Assembly (NCBI RefSeq): GCF_001723355.1
Contig: NZ_LPWE01000004.1
Coordinates: forward strand, 62,001 to 126,000
Length of the DNA stretch: 64,000 nucleotides
Source: Methyloceanibacter stevinii
Lineage (GTDB): Bacteria > Pseudomonadota > Alphaproteobacteria > Rhizobiales > Methyloligellaceae
Direction of reading: 5' to 3'
Part shown: positions 8,805 to 18,300 of the stretch, in pieces
How positions within the stretch are numbered: the first letter of the stretch is position 1
Layout: each line of letters begins with the position of its first letter
The notes under the pieces: model-generated
Database searches by the model: none
What the model was told of the DNA's origin: nothing
What the model saw: only the letters and a program-made list of their open reading frames with translations
Program-made: the position numbers and the translations under genes

Positions 8805-11100
8805 CGGCGGGGTTCGGCCTCGAAAAGCTGGGACTGCTGGCGCAGCGCTTCCCGCGGATCACCCTGCTGATCGTCGCCGCGCTGACAATTCCGCTGGCAT
8901 TCGCTGCGGCAAAGGTCGAGTTCTCCAGCGACATTCGCGAGATATTCCGCTCGGGGACGGAGGACTTCCGCAATCTTCAGATGGTGGAGAAGCAGTACCC
9001 GCAGACCGGCGAGGATGTGCTGCTGCTCGTGCAGGCGCCTGATCTCTTCAGCCGCGAAAATCTCGAACACTTACGCGATCTGCATCTGAACCTGCATTTC
9101 GTCGAGGGCGTGAAGCACGTCACGTCGATGTTCTCGGCCCACGACGCGCCGGACGCTTCGGGCAATGCCGAGGCCGTCTTCCCGATGGAGCTCGATGGCG
9201 TGGACCTTCCGAGCTGCGTGACACGCTGCTGGCGCATCCCTTTGTGTCAGAAAAACTCTTGTCGGCGGACGCCGCGACCGCGTTGTTCGTTGTCGCGATC
9301 GAGCCGCGGCCCAAGATCGACGATCTTCGCATTGTCGCGGATGATTTGCGGCAGGTGACGGACGAAGCGCTGGCGGGCACGGACATGCAGGCCGAACTCA
9401 GCGGCGTGGCGTTCTTCCGGCTCGAGATCGTCGGCGCCCTGATCCGCGATCAGCGTCTCCTGATCGGGGCGGGCTTCACCGTGTCGCTGATCATCTGCCT
9501 ACTGTTCTTCCGGAGCCCCATCTACGCCTTGCTCGCCGGTGTCCCGGCAGGCATCGCGGTTCTGTGGACCTTAGGGATTACCGAGTTGCGCGGTCAGGAG
9601 ATCACCGTACTCACGGGCGTGGTGCCGGGGCTGGTCACGGTGCTGGTTTTCGCAAGCTCGCTGCATCTGATGTTCGGCATCAAACGCAAAGTGGTTGCGG
9701 GGGAGGGTGCGCGCGAGGCGATCGTGTCGTCGGTGCGGGACATCGGCCCCGCTTGCGTCCTCGCGGCCATGACGACCGCGATCGCGCTGCTGTCTCTCAC
9801 GCTGGTGCCGCATACGCTCGTGTCCGGGTTCGGGCTCACCGCGGCCATCGGCACGGCTGTCGCCTTTGTGGCGACGATCACTGTTCTACCGGCGCTGGGG
9901 ACGCTCCTGCTGGGGCGGCGTGGCCGAAAAGAAAACGCGGACCACACCCTCGACCGCATCTTCACCGCGACGAGTACAGCTTGCCGACGGCTGGGCCGCG
10001 CCATCCTCGGCAATCCCACGGCTTTTCTTGCCGCCGGGCTCATCGTCGCGATCGGTGCCGGCATTCTCTACGCCACGATCAGCCCAAGCTATCAGTATAG
10101 GGACTATCTGCCGGGGAACAGTCAGTCCTCACGGGTCATGGACGTGGTCGACAAGGAGTTCGGCGGCACCGAGGCCATCCTCCTCCATATCCAATGGCCG
10201 AAAGACAAGCCGCTCGATTCTGCGCAGGTTCTCGCCGTGGTCGCGGACGCGCACAAGACCCTGGAGACACTGCCGCTCGTGACGCGGGCGGTGTCCCTGC
10301 ACAGCATCGAGACCTGGATGTTGGAGGGTGGGCTCGAACAGGAGCAAATACTGAGCTTTCTGGAGGAGTCGCAGTCGCCGTTCGTCGAGCGCATGATGTC
10401 GGTGGACGACCATTCCGCGCTCGTGTCCGGCTACTTCCCCGCGGTGGACGCCTCCGAGCTCGTGCCCGTGCTGGACGCGCTCGAAACGGATCTCGAAGCC
10501 TTGCGGGCGGCGCATCCGGGTGTGCGTTTCATCGCGACCGGGATCGCCCCCCATTCCGCCCGGGCCAGCTACGACATGATCATCGAGCTGAACCGCAGCC
10601 TGTTGATCGCAATCGGGCTCAATATCTTGCTGATCGGCCTCGTCTTCTGGTCGTTGAGAGCCGGGTTCTACAGCATGGTGACCAACGTCCTGCCCATCGC
10701 TGTCGCAGGCGCGATCCTTCATCTCACGGGTGCCGGGCTGCAATTCACCTGCGTGGTCGCGTTCACCATCGGGTTTGGCATCGCGGTGGACAATGCTATT
10801 CACATCCTCAACTACTATCGTTTGATGCGGTCCAACGGCGAAGCTGTGAAGCCGGCTCTCGAAGAGACCATCGCCACTATCGGCCCGGCGCTTTCTGTCG
10901 GGTGCCTGGTGCTGATCGTCGGGTTCGGTGGCACGATTCTCAGCGAGCTTCCCAGCCTGCGCCTGTTCGGGCAAGTCGTGATAATGCTCTTGGCGACGGC
11001 GTTGCTGGCGAACCTTTTGGTGCTGCCGGCGTTGATCGCGTTTGTTGAAGGGCGGGCCTGGCGGACGGGCGCGCCGAGGCCGACGGTCAAGGGCAGCTAG
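8801..11100 (+). CDS. RND/MMPL-family transporter coupled to the sterol cyclase; one frame break
   Basis: About 766 residues. The start ATG overlaps the cyclase stop (ATGA, 8801-8804), implying translational coupling. Layout: TM1 (LLIVAALTIPLAFAAA), a periplasmic loop, a TM cluster including VSLIICLLFFRSPIYALLAGV and TVLTGVVPGLVTVLVFAS, then a repeat with a second loop and cluster (FTIGFGIAVDNAIHILNYY, with the RND-type Asp). This duplicated plan matches the HpnN/MMPL branch of RND exporters. One base is missing near 9210 (CTTCCGAGCTG), which restores LPELRDTLL. HpnN moves hopanoids, and BstA of Methylococcus capsulatus is an RND-type sterol transporter. Context suggests sterol movement to the outer membrane here. 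Confidence 0.88.
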
Positions 11101-11126
11101 GCAAGGAGCTGCCAGGGAGGATATCT

Positions 11127-11516
11127 ATGAGAAGCCTGATTTCGCTATGCGCCGTTCTGTTCGTGGCGACGATCTCGCCGCTTCAGGCGGAACCACTGGC
11201 GCTTGAAGGGACGTGGAACGGCAGCGGCACGATGCAAGCCATGGACAACCCGCCCCAGAAGCTGACCTGCCGCATCAACTACAAGCGCGAGACCGAGAAG
11301 GTGTTCAAACTCGCCGCGAAATGCGTGACCATCTCGACCGCCATCAACCAGACGGGGCAGCTCCTGAAGGTTAATCCAGGGGTGTATGTCGGGGAATTTC
11401 ACGTCGCGTCCTACGACATCTCCGGACGGGTGCGGGTCGTGATCGACGGAGACGTCCAAACCATGTCGTTCAAGAGTTCGCGGGCCAATGGGAGCGTCAC
11501 CCTGACAAAGTCGTGA
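11127..11516 (+). CDS. Small secreted protein of unknown function in the sterol locus
   Basis: 129 residues starting at ATG 11127 after CAGGGAGG. A signal peptide (MRSLISLCAVLFVATISPLQA) precedes EPLALEGTWNGSGTMQ and a run of alternating beta-strand-like segments (LTCRINYKRE, VYVGEFHVASYDISGRVRVVIDG). This gives a lipocalin/calycin-like beta-barrel appearance, and two Cys could pair. I do not recognise a family. It lies 26 bases after the transporter, so co-transcription is likely, and a periplasmic carrier role for the transporter's cargo is conceivable but not shown. The following 260 bases (11517-11776) hold no gene I can support. Confidence 0.75.
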   Translation: MRSLISLCAVLFVATISPLQAEPLALEGTWNGSGTMQAMDNPPQKLTCRINYKRETEKVFKLAAKCVTISTAINQTGQLLKVNPGVYVGEFHVASYDISGRVRVVIDGDVQTMSFKSSRANGSVTLTKS

Positions 11517-11776
11517 ACCGGCTGGGTGGCTGTGTGTTAGGATCAGGCGGCGTCCAGCCGCTCGTAGTTTAGTGGACGTGATCAGAGGGATTTCAGACCC
11601 GCTATCGGCTGCTTCCAGGCGTTTTGCGCGGGCTTTCTGTGCATGAAATCAGGCAGCAGCCATAATCGGCCAGGGATTGGCGGCTATGCTGTCGATGGCG
11701 CCGCGTGATTCCTAGTTTGGCGCCTACGACTTAGGGCGGCGATCCTGGGTCGAGCAGAACGGATGACCGATCTTCT

Positions 11777-12856
11777 GTGTTGCGCGTCAAACGCGCCAAA
11801 ACTGTGGGGGCTAAGAGCAAGACCGTGTTGGATAGGACCGTCGGCAACGAAGAGCTTCCGCTACTGCTGGTCCCCCAGCTGTCGCGCACCTTCGCGCTGA
11901 CCATTCCAAGGCTGCCGTCTGATTTGCGGTCAACGGTGGGTACGGCCTACCTGCTGTGCCGCGCCGCGGACACGATCGAGGATTCGCAACTCCCGGATCG
12001 CGACAGGAAGATCGCTCAACTCGACATGTTCCTTGCCGGGGTCGAACGGACGGAGTCTTGGGACGAGGTTTCCAGGCGCCTTGCGGCCGAGCTCTCGGGA
12101 GAAATCGGCCCGGAGGAGCTCGAGCTCATCGATAGTTTGCCGGGCCTGATCGATATCTTGAATACCCGTCCTGTAAGACAGCAGGAGGCGGTCCGCACCT
12201 GTCTCAAGAAGATGGCATCGGGCATGAAGTCCTTCGTCAACCGTCCGACAGGATTGGCCGACATGGCCGAACTCGACAACTATTGCTACGTGGTGGCGGG
12301 AGTCGTCGGTGAGATGCTTACCGAGCTTTTCTGCGATCATGCCGCGGATATCGACGAGCACCGAGAAAAGCTCGAGAAGCTCTCGGCGAGTTTCGGCCAA
12401 GGTCTGCAGATGACGAATATTCTGAAGGACATCTGGGACGACCGGCGGCAAGGGCGGTGCTACCTGCCGCAAAGCCTCTTCTGTTCCGCGAGCCTCGATC
12501 TGCGCGATCTCGACGGCGCTGCCCGGAAGCCCGCTTTCCGGCCGACGATCCACCAGCTCGCACGGATTGCGCTCGGTCATTTGGGCAATGCCGTCGAGTA
12601 CACGCTGACGATCCCGCGGCGGCACACCGGCATTCGGCAATTCTGCTTGCTCGCGATCGGCATGGCCTACGCCACCCTCAATCGGGTTGTGCAGGTGTCG
12701 CAGTTTTCCTCGGATTATCGGCCGAAGATCTCACGTTCGACGGTCAAGAGCGTGATGCTTGCGGCGCCGGTGATCTGCCGAAGCGACTCGCTGACGCGCT
12801 GGACCATGGCCGGCATGGCGAGCTTGTGCGAGGCGAACGCCATTCGTCAGCCCTGA
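11777..12856 (+). CDS. sqs: Squalene synthase (farnesyl-diphosphate farnesyltransferase type)
   Basis: 359 residues if GTG 11777 is used. GTG 11804 is equally possible, and no clear RBS decides. Motifs: SRTFALTIPRLPSDLR, first Asp-rich DTIED (Asp65 onward), YCYVVAGVVGEMLTELF, and second Asp-rich NILKDIWDDR (Asp218, 221, 222). The hydrophobic helix YATLNRVV lies near the C-terminus. The pattern is that of one-gene squalene synthases that make squalene from two farnesyl diphosphates with NADPH, rather than the HpnC/HpnD/HpnE three-enzyme route. A phytoene synthase reading is less likely given the sterol context. idi follows 73 bases downstream. No frame break. Confidence 0.88.
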   Translation: MLRVKRAKTVGAKSKTVLDRTVGNEELPLLLVPQLSRTFALTIPRLPSDLRSTVGTAYLLCRAADTIEDSQLPDRDRKIAQLDMFLAGVERTESWDEVSRRLAAELSGEIGPEELELIDSLPGLIDILNTRPVRQQEAVRTCLKKMASGMKSFVNRPTGLADMAELDNYCYVVAGVVGEMLTELFCDHAADIDEHREKLEKLSASFGQGLQMTNILKDIWDDRRQGRCYLPQSLFCSASLDLRDLDGAARKPAFRPTIHQLARIALGHLGNAVEYTLTIPRRHTGIRQFCLLAIGMAYATLNRVVQVSQFSSDYRPKISRSTVKSVMLAAPVICRSDSLTRWTMAGMASLCEANAIRQP

Positions 12857-12929
12857 CCGATCGGAGGCAGCCCCGCTATCGATTTCTCGGGACCTTGACA
12901 GTGCCAGGGCAATTCAAGAGTTTTGCGCC

Positions 12930-13469
12930 ATGCAGACTTTGGAGAAAGTCATTCTCGTCGACGATTGCGATCGCGAGATCGGCACCGGCGAGAAGCACGA
13001 GGTGCACAGACAGGGCTCGCTCCATCGCGCATTCTCGGTGATCATCTGGGACGACGCGGACCGGATGCTGCTGCAGCAGCGAAGTTCCGGTAAGTACCAT
13101 TCCGGCGGTCTGTGGACGAATGCCTGCTGCGGGCACCCGCGCCCCGGCGAGGCGTGCGATGCGGCCGCGCGGCGCCGCCTGCAACAGGAAATGGGATTTG
13201 TCTGCCCGTTGGAGGCGCTGGGTACGATCCGCTACCGGGCGGAACTCGACCACGACATGATCGAGCACGAGATTGTCCACGTCTTTCATGGCGTTCATGA
13301 CGGCGCGATCGTGCCGAACCCGGACGAGGCGCAGGCCTTTCGCTGGGCGGCCGTGGAGGATGTCCAGGCCGATGCGCTGGCGGCGCCCGAGCGATACACC
13401 GCCTGGTTCCGCAAATATCTGAGGGCCGAATGGCCCGTCAGGCGCGCCGTACCGGAAAATTCGGGCTGA
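12930..13469 (+). CDS. idi: Isopentenyl-diphosphate delta-isomerase, type I
   Basis: 179 residues with a Nudix-like fold. Catalytic Cys is in TNACCGHPR (Cys66/67, His69). The Nudix-like helix AAARRRLQQEMGF follows, and the metal/acid site is EHEIVHVFHG. It interconverts IPP and DMAPP in the cytoplasm. Many alphaproteobacteria lack it or use type II, because the MEP pathway makes both isomers. Its placement behind squalene synthase suggests it balances precursors for heavy C30 isoprenoid synthesis. It is the last gene of the putative sterol operon. Confidence 0.95.
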   Translation: MQTLEKVILVDDCDREIGTGEKHEVHRQGSLHRAFSVIIWDDADRMLLQQRSSGKYHSGGLWTNACCGHPRPGEACDAAARRRLQQEMGFVCPLEALGTIRYRAELDHDMIEHEIVHVFHGVHDGAIVPNPDEAQAFRWAAVEDVQADALAAPERYTAWFRKYLRAEWPVRRAVPENSG

Positions 13470-13579
13470 ACGGCGCGGGCTGGCGCCGGGAGGCATCGAC
13501 AGCTCCGGAGGTCTCCTTAACCAACCTCACGGCCTCGTCACTTGACGGAATGGGCGGCCAGGACGAAATTCAGGTGCAT

Positions 13580-13987
13580 ATGGCCAAGCTCAGAACCATC
13601 GTTACGGCTCTCATCGTGTGCGCGCTCGCAGTCTTGCCGGCGACAAGCGCCAGCGCGGCCATGCGTATGGCCGGCACGATGGGTTCGGCGCTATCCGTCG
13701 AACACAGCGGGGGTGAGCAGCCTTCGATGCATGGCGACTGCGAGAGCCATGCGAACATGGCATCCAGTAAAAAAGGCACCGCCTCCGTGCCGTCTTCCGG
13801 TGATAGCGGTCAGTGCCCCGATAGTGGCTGCTCCAAATGCCTGTGTCTCGGCCTTGCCATGACCGGGGTGCTGGCGATCGGACCGGACACGCCGTCCTTC
13901 GCCTTTGCCGCTATCCCCACAGACTGGGCGACGCCCAGCCTGCAGGCACCGTCCATTCGCCTGCCGTCTCCGCCTCCGCGCGTCTAA
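13580..13987 (+). CDS. Small secreted Cys/His/Met-rich protein ahead of CusBA
   Basis: 135 residues. ATG 13580 gives a clean signal peptide (MAKLRTIVTALIVCALAVLP, cleavage after ATSASA). The mature part has MRMAGTMG, SMHGDCESHANM and GQCPDSGCSKCLCLGLAM, that is, Met/His/Cys clusters and a second hydrophobic segment. Small proteins of this style (DUF2946-like) commonly precede copper/silver efflux genes. The family match is by style and context only. It lies 124 bases upstream of cusB on the same strand and may bind periplasmic Cu(I)/Ag(I). Confidence 0.65.
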   Translation: MAKLRTIVTALIVCALAVLPATSASAAMRMAGTMGSALSVEHSGGEQPSMHGDCESHANMASSKKGTASVPSSGDSGQCPDSGCSKCLCLGLAMTGVLAIGPDTPSFAFAAIPTDWATPSLQAPSIRLPSPPPRV

Positions 13988-14111
13988 CTCTCCACAGCTT
14001 CAACCGCACGCCCGCTCCGCGCCCGGACTCCGTATGCGCGTGAGCCCGTGCACCGAGGTCCCCTGCAACTGACTAGTAGGGGCGACGCAACGATCATTGG
14101 AGAGGCGCATC

Positions 14112-15368
14112 ATGACGCGTCTGACGAGCGCCGCGATGCTTGCGGCGGGACTCCTGGCGGGAGCCGGGGGCGCCTATTGGTACTTTCACGCAACGGCCGG
14201 AGAGCGCACCGCGCCGGCCGAGATGGCGATGTCTGCCGACGTGGGCGAGAGCGCCGAGCGCAAAGTGCTCTACTACCGCAACCCGATGGGCCTTCCCGAC
14301 ACCTCGCCGGTGCCGAAGAAGGACTCCATGGGCATGGACTACATTCCGGTTTACGCGGACGAAGGCGCCGATGACGGCACCGTCTCAATCAGCCCGGGCA
14401 AGGTGCAGCGAAGTGGTGTGCGCACGGCAAAGGCGGAAAAGCGCGTTGTCTCGCGCGACGTTCGCGCCGCCGGAACCGTGGAGCACGACGAGTCTCTGCT
14501 GACCATCGTGACCGTCCGGTCGGACGGCTATATCGAAGATCTCTTTGTCGACAAGACCGGACAAGAGGTGGAGAAGGGGCAGGCTCTCTTCCGCTTCTAC
14601 AGCTCCCAGATTCAGCTTGCCCAGGCGGACCTTCTCGTCGCTTTGCGTGCGCAAGGACGCGGCCGCCGCGATCTCGACGGCGCGATCCAGAAGATGCGCA
14701 ATCTCGGCGTGCCCCAGAACCGCATCGACGAGGTGCAACAGACGAAGGAGAATCCGCGCACCCTGGATTGGCCCTCGCCCACGACCGGGGACGTGACGTC
14801 CAAGAGCGCCATCGACGGCCAGTTCGTCGAGGCGGGCAAAGAGTTGTTCCGCATTGCCGATCACACGCGCATGTGGGTGATCGCGGAGGTCGCGGAAGCG
14901 GATATCGGCGACATCGCAGTCGGGACTCCTGTGACCGTCACCTTGCGCGCCTTTCCCAACGATCCCATCGAAGCGGAAGTCGGCTTCATTTACCCGGAGA
15001 TGCGTAAACTCGAGACGCGCACGATTCCCGTTCGCATCGTATTGCCCAACGAAGACGGCCGCATCAGGCCCGGCATGTACGCTGACGTTGTGTTTCACCC
15101 CGGCGAGAAGACGGGTCCTGTCACGTCTGTTCCCGCAAGCGCCGTGATCGACAGCGGGACCAGAAAGACGGTCCTCATTGCCAAGGGTGACGGGAAATTC
15201 GAGCCGCGCGCGGTGAAGATTGGGCGGCGTGGCGACGGCTATGTGGAGGTTCTCGACGGCGTCGCGGACGGCGACGAAGTCGTCACGTCGGCAACCTTCC
15301 TGATCGACTCCGAAAGCAATCTCAAAGCCGCGCTTCGGAACCTCGAACCTCAGGAGGCGGGACGATGA
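14112..15368 (+). CDS. cusB: CusB-type periplasmic adaptor of a heavy-metal RND efflux pump
   Basis: 418 residues. ATG 14112 follows GGAGAGG. An N-terminal anchor helix (AAMLAAGLLAGAGGAYWYF) is followed by the heavy-metal-binding domain YYRNPMGLPDTSPVPKKDSM (about residues 57-85, Met-rich). Then come lipoyl/barrel-sandwich halves (DGYIEDLFVDKTGQEVEKGQ and SAIDGQFVEAGKELFRI), an alpha-hairpin, a beta-barrel and a membrane-proximal domain. It bridges CusA to an outer-membrane channel and delivers Cu(I)/Ag(I). Its stop overlaps cusA (ATGA). No cusC-like outer-membrane gene is in the window. Confidence 0.92.
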   Translation: MTRLTSAAMLAAGLLAGAGGAYWYFHATAGERTAPAEMAMSADVGESAERKVLYYRNPMGLPDTSPVPKKDSMGMDYIPVYADEGADDGTVSISPGKVQRSGVRTAKAEKRVVSRDVRAAGTVEHDESLLTIVTVRSDGYIEDLFVDKTGQEVEKGQALFRFYSSQIQLAQADLLVALRAQGRGRRDLDGAIQKMRNLGVPQNRIDEVQQTKENPRTLDWPSPTTGDVTSKSAIDGQFVEAGKELFRIADHTRMWVIAEVAEADIGDIAVGTPVTVTLRAFPNDPIEAEVGFIYPEMRKLETRTIPVRIVLPNEDGRIRPGMYADVVFHPGEKTGPVTSVPASAVIDSGTRKTVLIAKGDGKFEPRAVKIGRRGDGYVEVLDGVADGDEVVTSATFLIDSESNLKAALRNLEPQEAGR

Positions 15369-18300
15369 TCGCGGGCATTATCCGCTGGTCGGCGCGGAAC
15401 GTCGTCCTGGTGAGCATCGCCACGGTGTTCGTCACGCTGCTCGGACTCTATGCGGTTCAGAAGGTGCCGCTGGATGCGATCCCCGATCTGTCCGACGTGC
15501 AGGTCATCGTCTACACCGAATATCCGGGGCAGGCGCCGCAGGTCGTCGAGGATCAGGTCACCTATCCGCTGACCACTGCCATGTTGACGGTGCCGAAGGC
15601 GCGCACCGTGCGCGGCTTCTCCTTCTTCGGCGTGTCGTTCGTCTACGTGATCTTCGACGACGGCACCGACGTCTACTGGGCGCGCTCGCGGGTGATGGAA
15701 TCGCTGAGCGCCGCCGCCGGAGATCTCCCCGCCGAGGTGACGCCCGAACTGGGGCCCGACGCGACCGGCGTGGGCTGGGTCTACCAGTATGTCTTGAGAG
15801 GCGGCGATCAAAGTCTCGCCGATCTGCGAACGCTGCAGGACTGGTATGTGCGCTATGGCCTGTCTCAGGCACCTGGTGTCGCTGAGGTCGCGAGCGTCGG
15901 CGGCTTCGTCAAGCAATACAGCGTCGTGGTCGACCCCCGGCGTCTGCAGGCTCTCGGTATCCCGTTGACCAAGGTCACGGGCGCCATCCGCGAAAGCAAC
16001 ACCGATGTCGGTGGGCGCACGCTCGAACTGTCCGAGCGCGAATACATGGTGCGCGGGCGCGGCTACATCACGAGCCTCGAGGATATCGAGACGATCGTGC
16101 TCAAGAACGATACGGGCGTTCCCGTCCTGCTCAAGGATGTCGCGCGCGTCGAACTTGTCCCGGACGAACGCCGGGGGCTTTCCGAAGTGAACGGCAACGG
16201 AGAAGCCGTTTCGGGGATCGTGTTGCAGCGCTATGGCGAAAACGCGCTTTCGGTTATCGACGGTGTGAAGGAACGTCTCGCAGAGATCGCCCCCAGCCTG
16301 CCGGAGGGGGTGACCGTCGAGACCGTCTACGACCGGTCGGCGCTCATCTATCGGGCCATCGATACGCTGAAGCGCACGCTGATCGAGGAGAGCCTCATCG
16401 TGGCCGTGGTCTGCGTGATCTTCCTCATGCATGCGCGGAGCGCGCTCGTCGCGGTCATCACGCTGCCGCTGGGCGTGCTCATGGCCTATATCTGCATGTG
16501 GGCCTTGGGCGTGTCCTCGAACATCATGAGCCTCGGCGGCATCGCCATCGCTATCGGCGCCATGGTGGATGCCTCGATCGTCATGATCGAGAATGCGCAC
16601 AAGCGGCTCGAGCACGCGCCGCCCGGCAAGACCCGCACTGAGACCATCGTCGAGGCGGCGGTCGAGGTCGGGCCTGCGCTGTTCTTCAGCCTTCTGATCA
16701 TCACCGTTTCATTTCTGCCGATCTTTGCTCTGGAGGCGCAAGAAGGGCGTCTGTTCAAGCCGCTCGCCTATACGAAGACGTTCTCCATGGCGGCCGCAGC
16801 GCTTCTCTCCATCTTCGTGGTGCCGGCGCTGATGATCTTGTTCGTGCGCGGCCGGATTCTGCCCGAGCACAAGAACCCGCTGAACCGGGCCCTGACCTGG
16901 ATCTACCGGCCCGTCATCGCCTTCGTTCTGCGCTTCCGGGTCCTTACCGTCCTGGTCGCTGTCGCCGTGTTCGGGGCCACGCTTTGGCCCGCGTCGAAGA
17001 TCGGCAGCGAGTTCATGCCGACCCTCAACGAGGGCACGCTGTTCTACATGCCGACGACATTGCCAGGCGTCTCCGTCACGGAGGCGAGCAAGTTGCTGCA
17101 GACCCAGAACAAGATTATCAAGAGCTTTCCGGAAGTGGAGTCCGTGTGGGGCAAGGCAGGGCGCGCGGCGACGGCCACGGACCCGGCGCCCATGAGCATG
17201 TTCGAGACGGTCATCAACCTGAAGCCGGAAAGCGAATGGCGGGACGGCATGACTATCGATGCGCTGACGGCCGAGATGGACAAGGCGCTGCAGTTTCCGG
17301 GCGTGTCGAATTCCTGGACCATGCCGATCAAGGCGCGCACCGACATGCTCTCGACCGGTATCCGCACGCCGGTCGGCATCAAGGTAATCGGCCGCGACCT
17401 CGGTGAGATGGAAAGCCTAGCCCGTAAGATCGAGGCGGCGGTCCGGGACGTGCCGGGCACGACGAGTGCCTATGCGGAACGGGCGACTGGCGGTTACTAC
17501 ATCAACATCGACCCCGACCGTGCTCGGCTTGCCCGCTACGGGCTCATGGTCGGCGATGTGCAGGCCGTTATCGCGACGGCGCTGGGCGCCAATGCGGTCA
17601 CCACCACGGTGGAAGGGCGCGAGCGCTACAAGGTCGCCGTCCGCTACCCGCGCGACTATCGCAACGATCCGCAAGCCATCGCGAACGAAGTGCTGATCCC
17701 GACGCCGGCGGGCGGTACCGTGCCCTTGAGCGAGGTGGCGACGGTCACGGTTGCGCAAGGCCCGTCGATGATCCGCACCGAGAACGCGCAGCTTGCGCTC
17801 TACATCTTCGTCGACTTCCGCGACCGGGATATCGGCAGCTATGTTGCGGACGCGCAGAAGGCCGTGGCCGAGAGCGTGGACTTCCCGCCGGGCTATTACG
17901 TCACCTGGAGCGGTCAGTTCGAGTATCTGCAGCGCGCCGAGAAGCGCCTGCAGATCGTCGTGCCGCTCACCGCGCTCGTCATCTTCGTGCTGCTCTATCT
18001 CAATTTCGGGCGTCTGACCGAGACACTCATCGTGATGTTGTCCGTACCGTTCGCCCTGGTTGGCGGCGTTTGGCTCATGTGGTGGCTCGATTTCAATTTC
18101 TCGGTGGCCGCCGTCACGGGCTTCATCGCTCTGGCGGGCGTCGCCGCCGAGACGGGTGTCGTGATGCTGATCTATCTCGACAACGCGTTGAAGGAGCGAA
18201 TCGCGGCCTGCGCGCAAGAAGGCCGCACGCTGGAACCCAGAGATCTTCATGCAGCGATCGTTTCCGGCGCGGCGGGGCGCGTGCGTCCTAAGATCATGAC

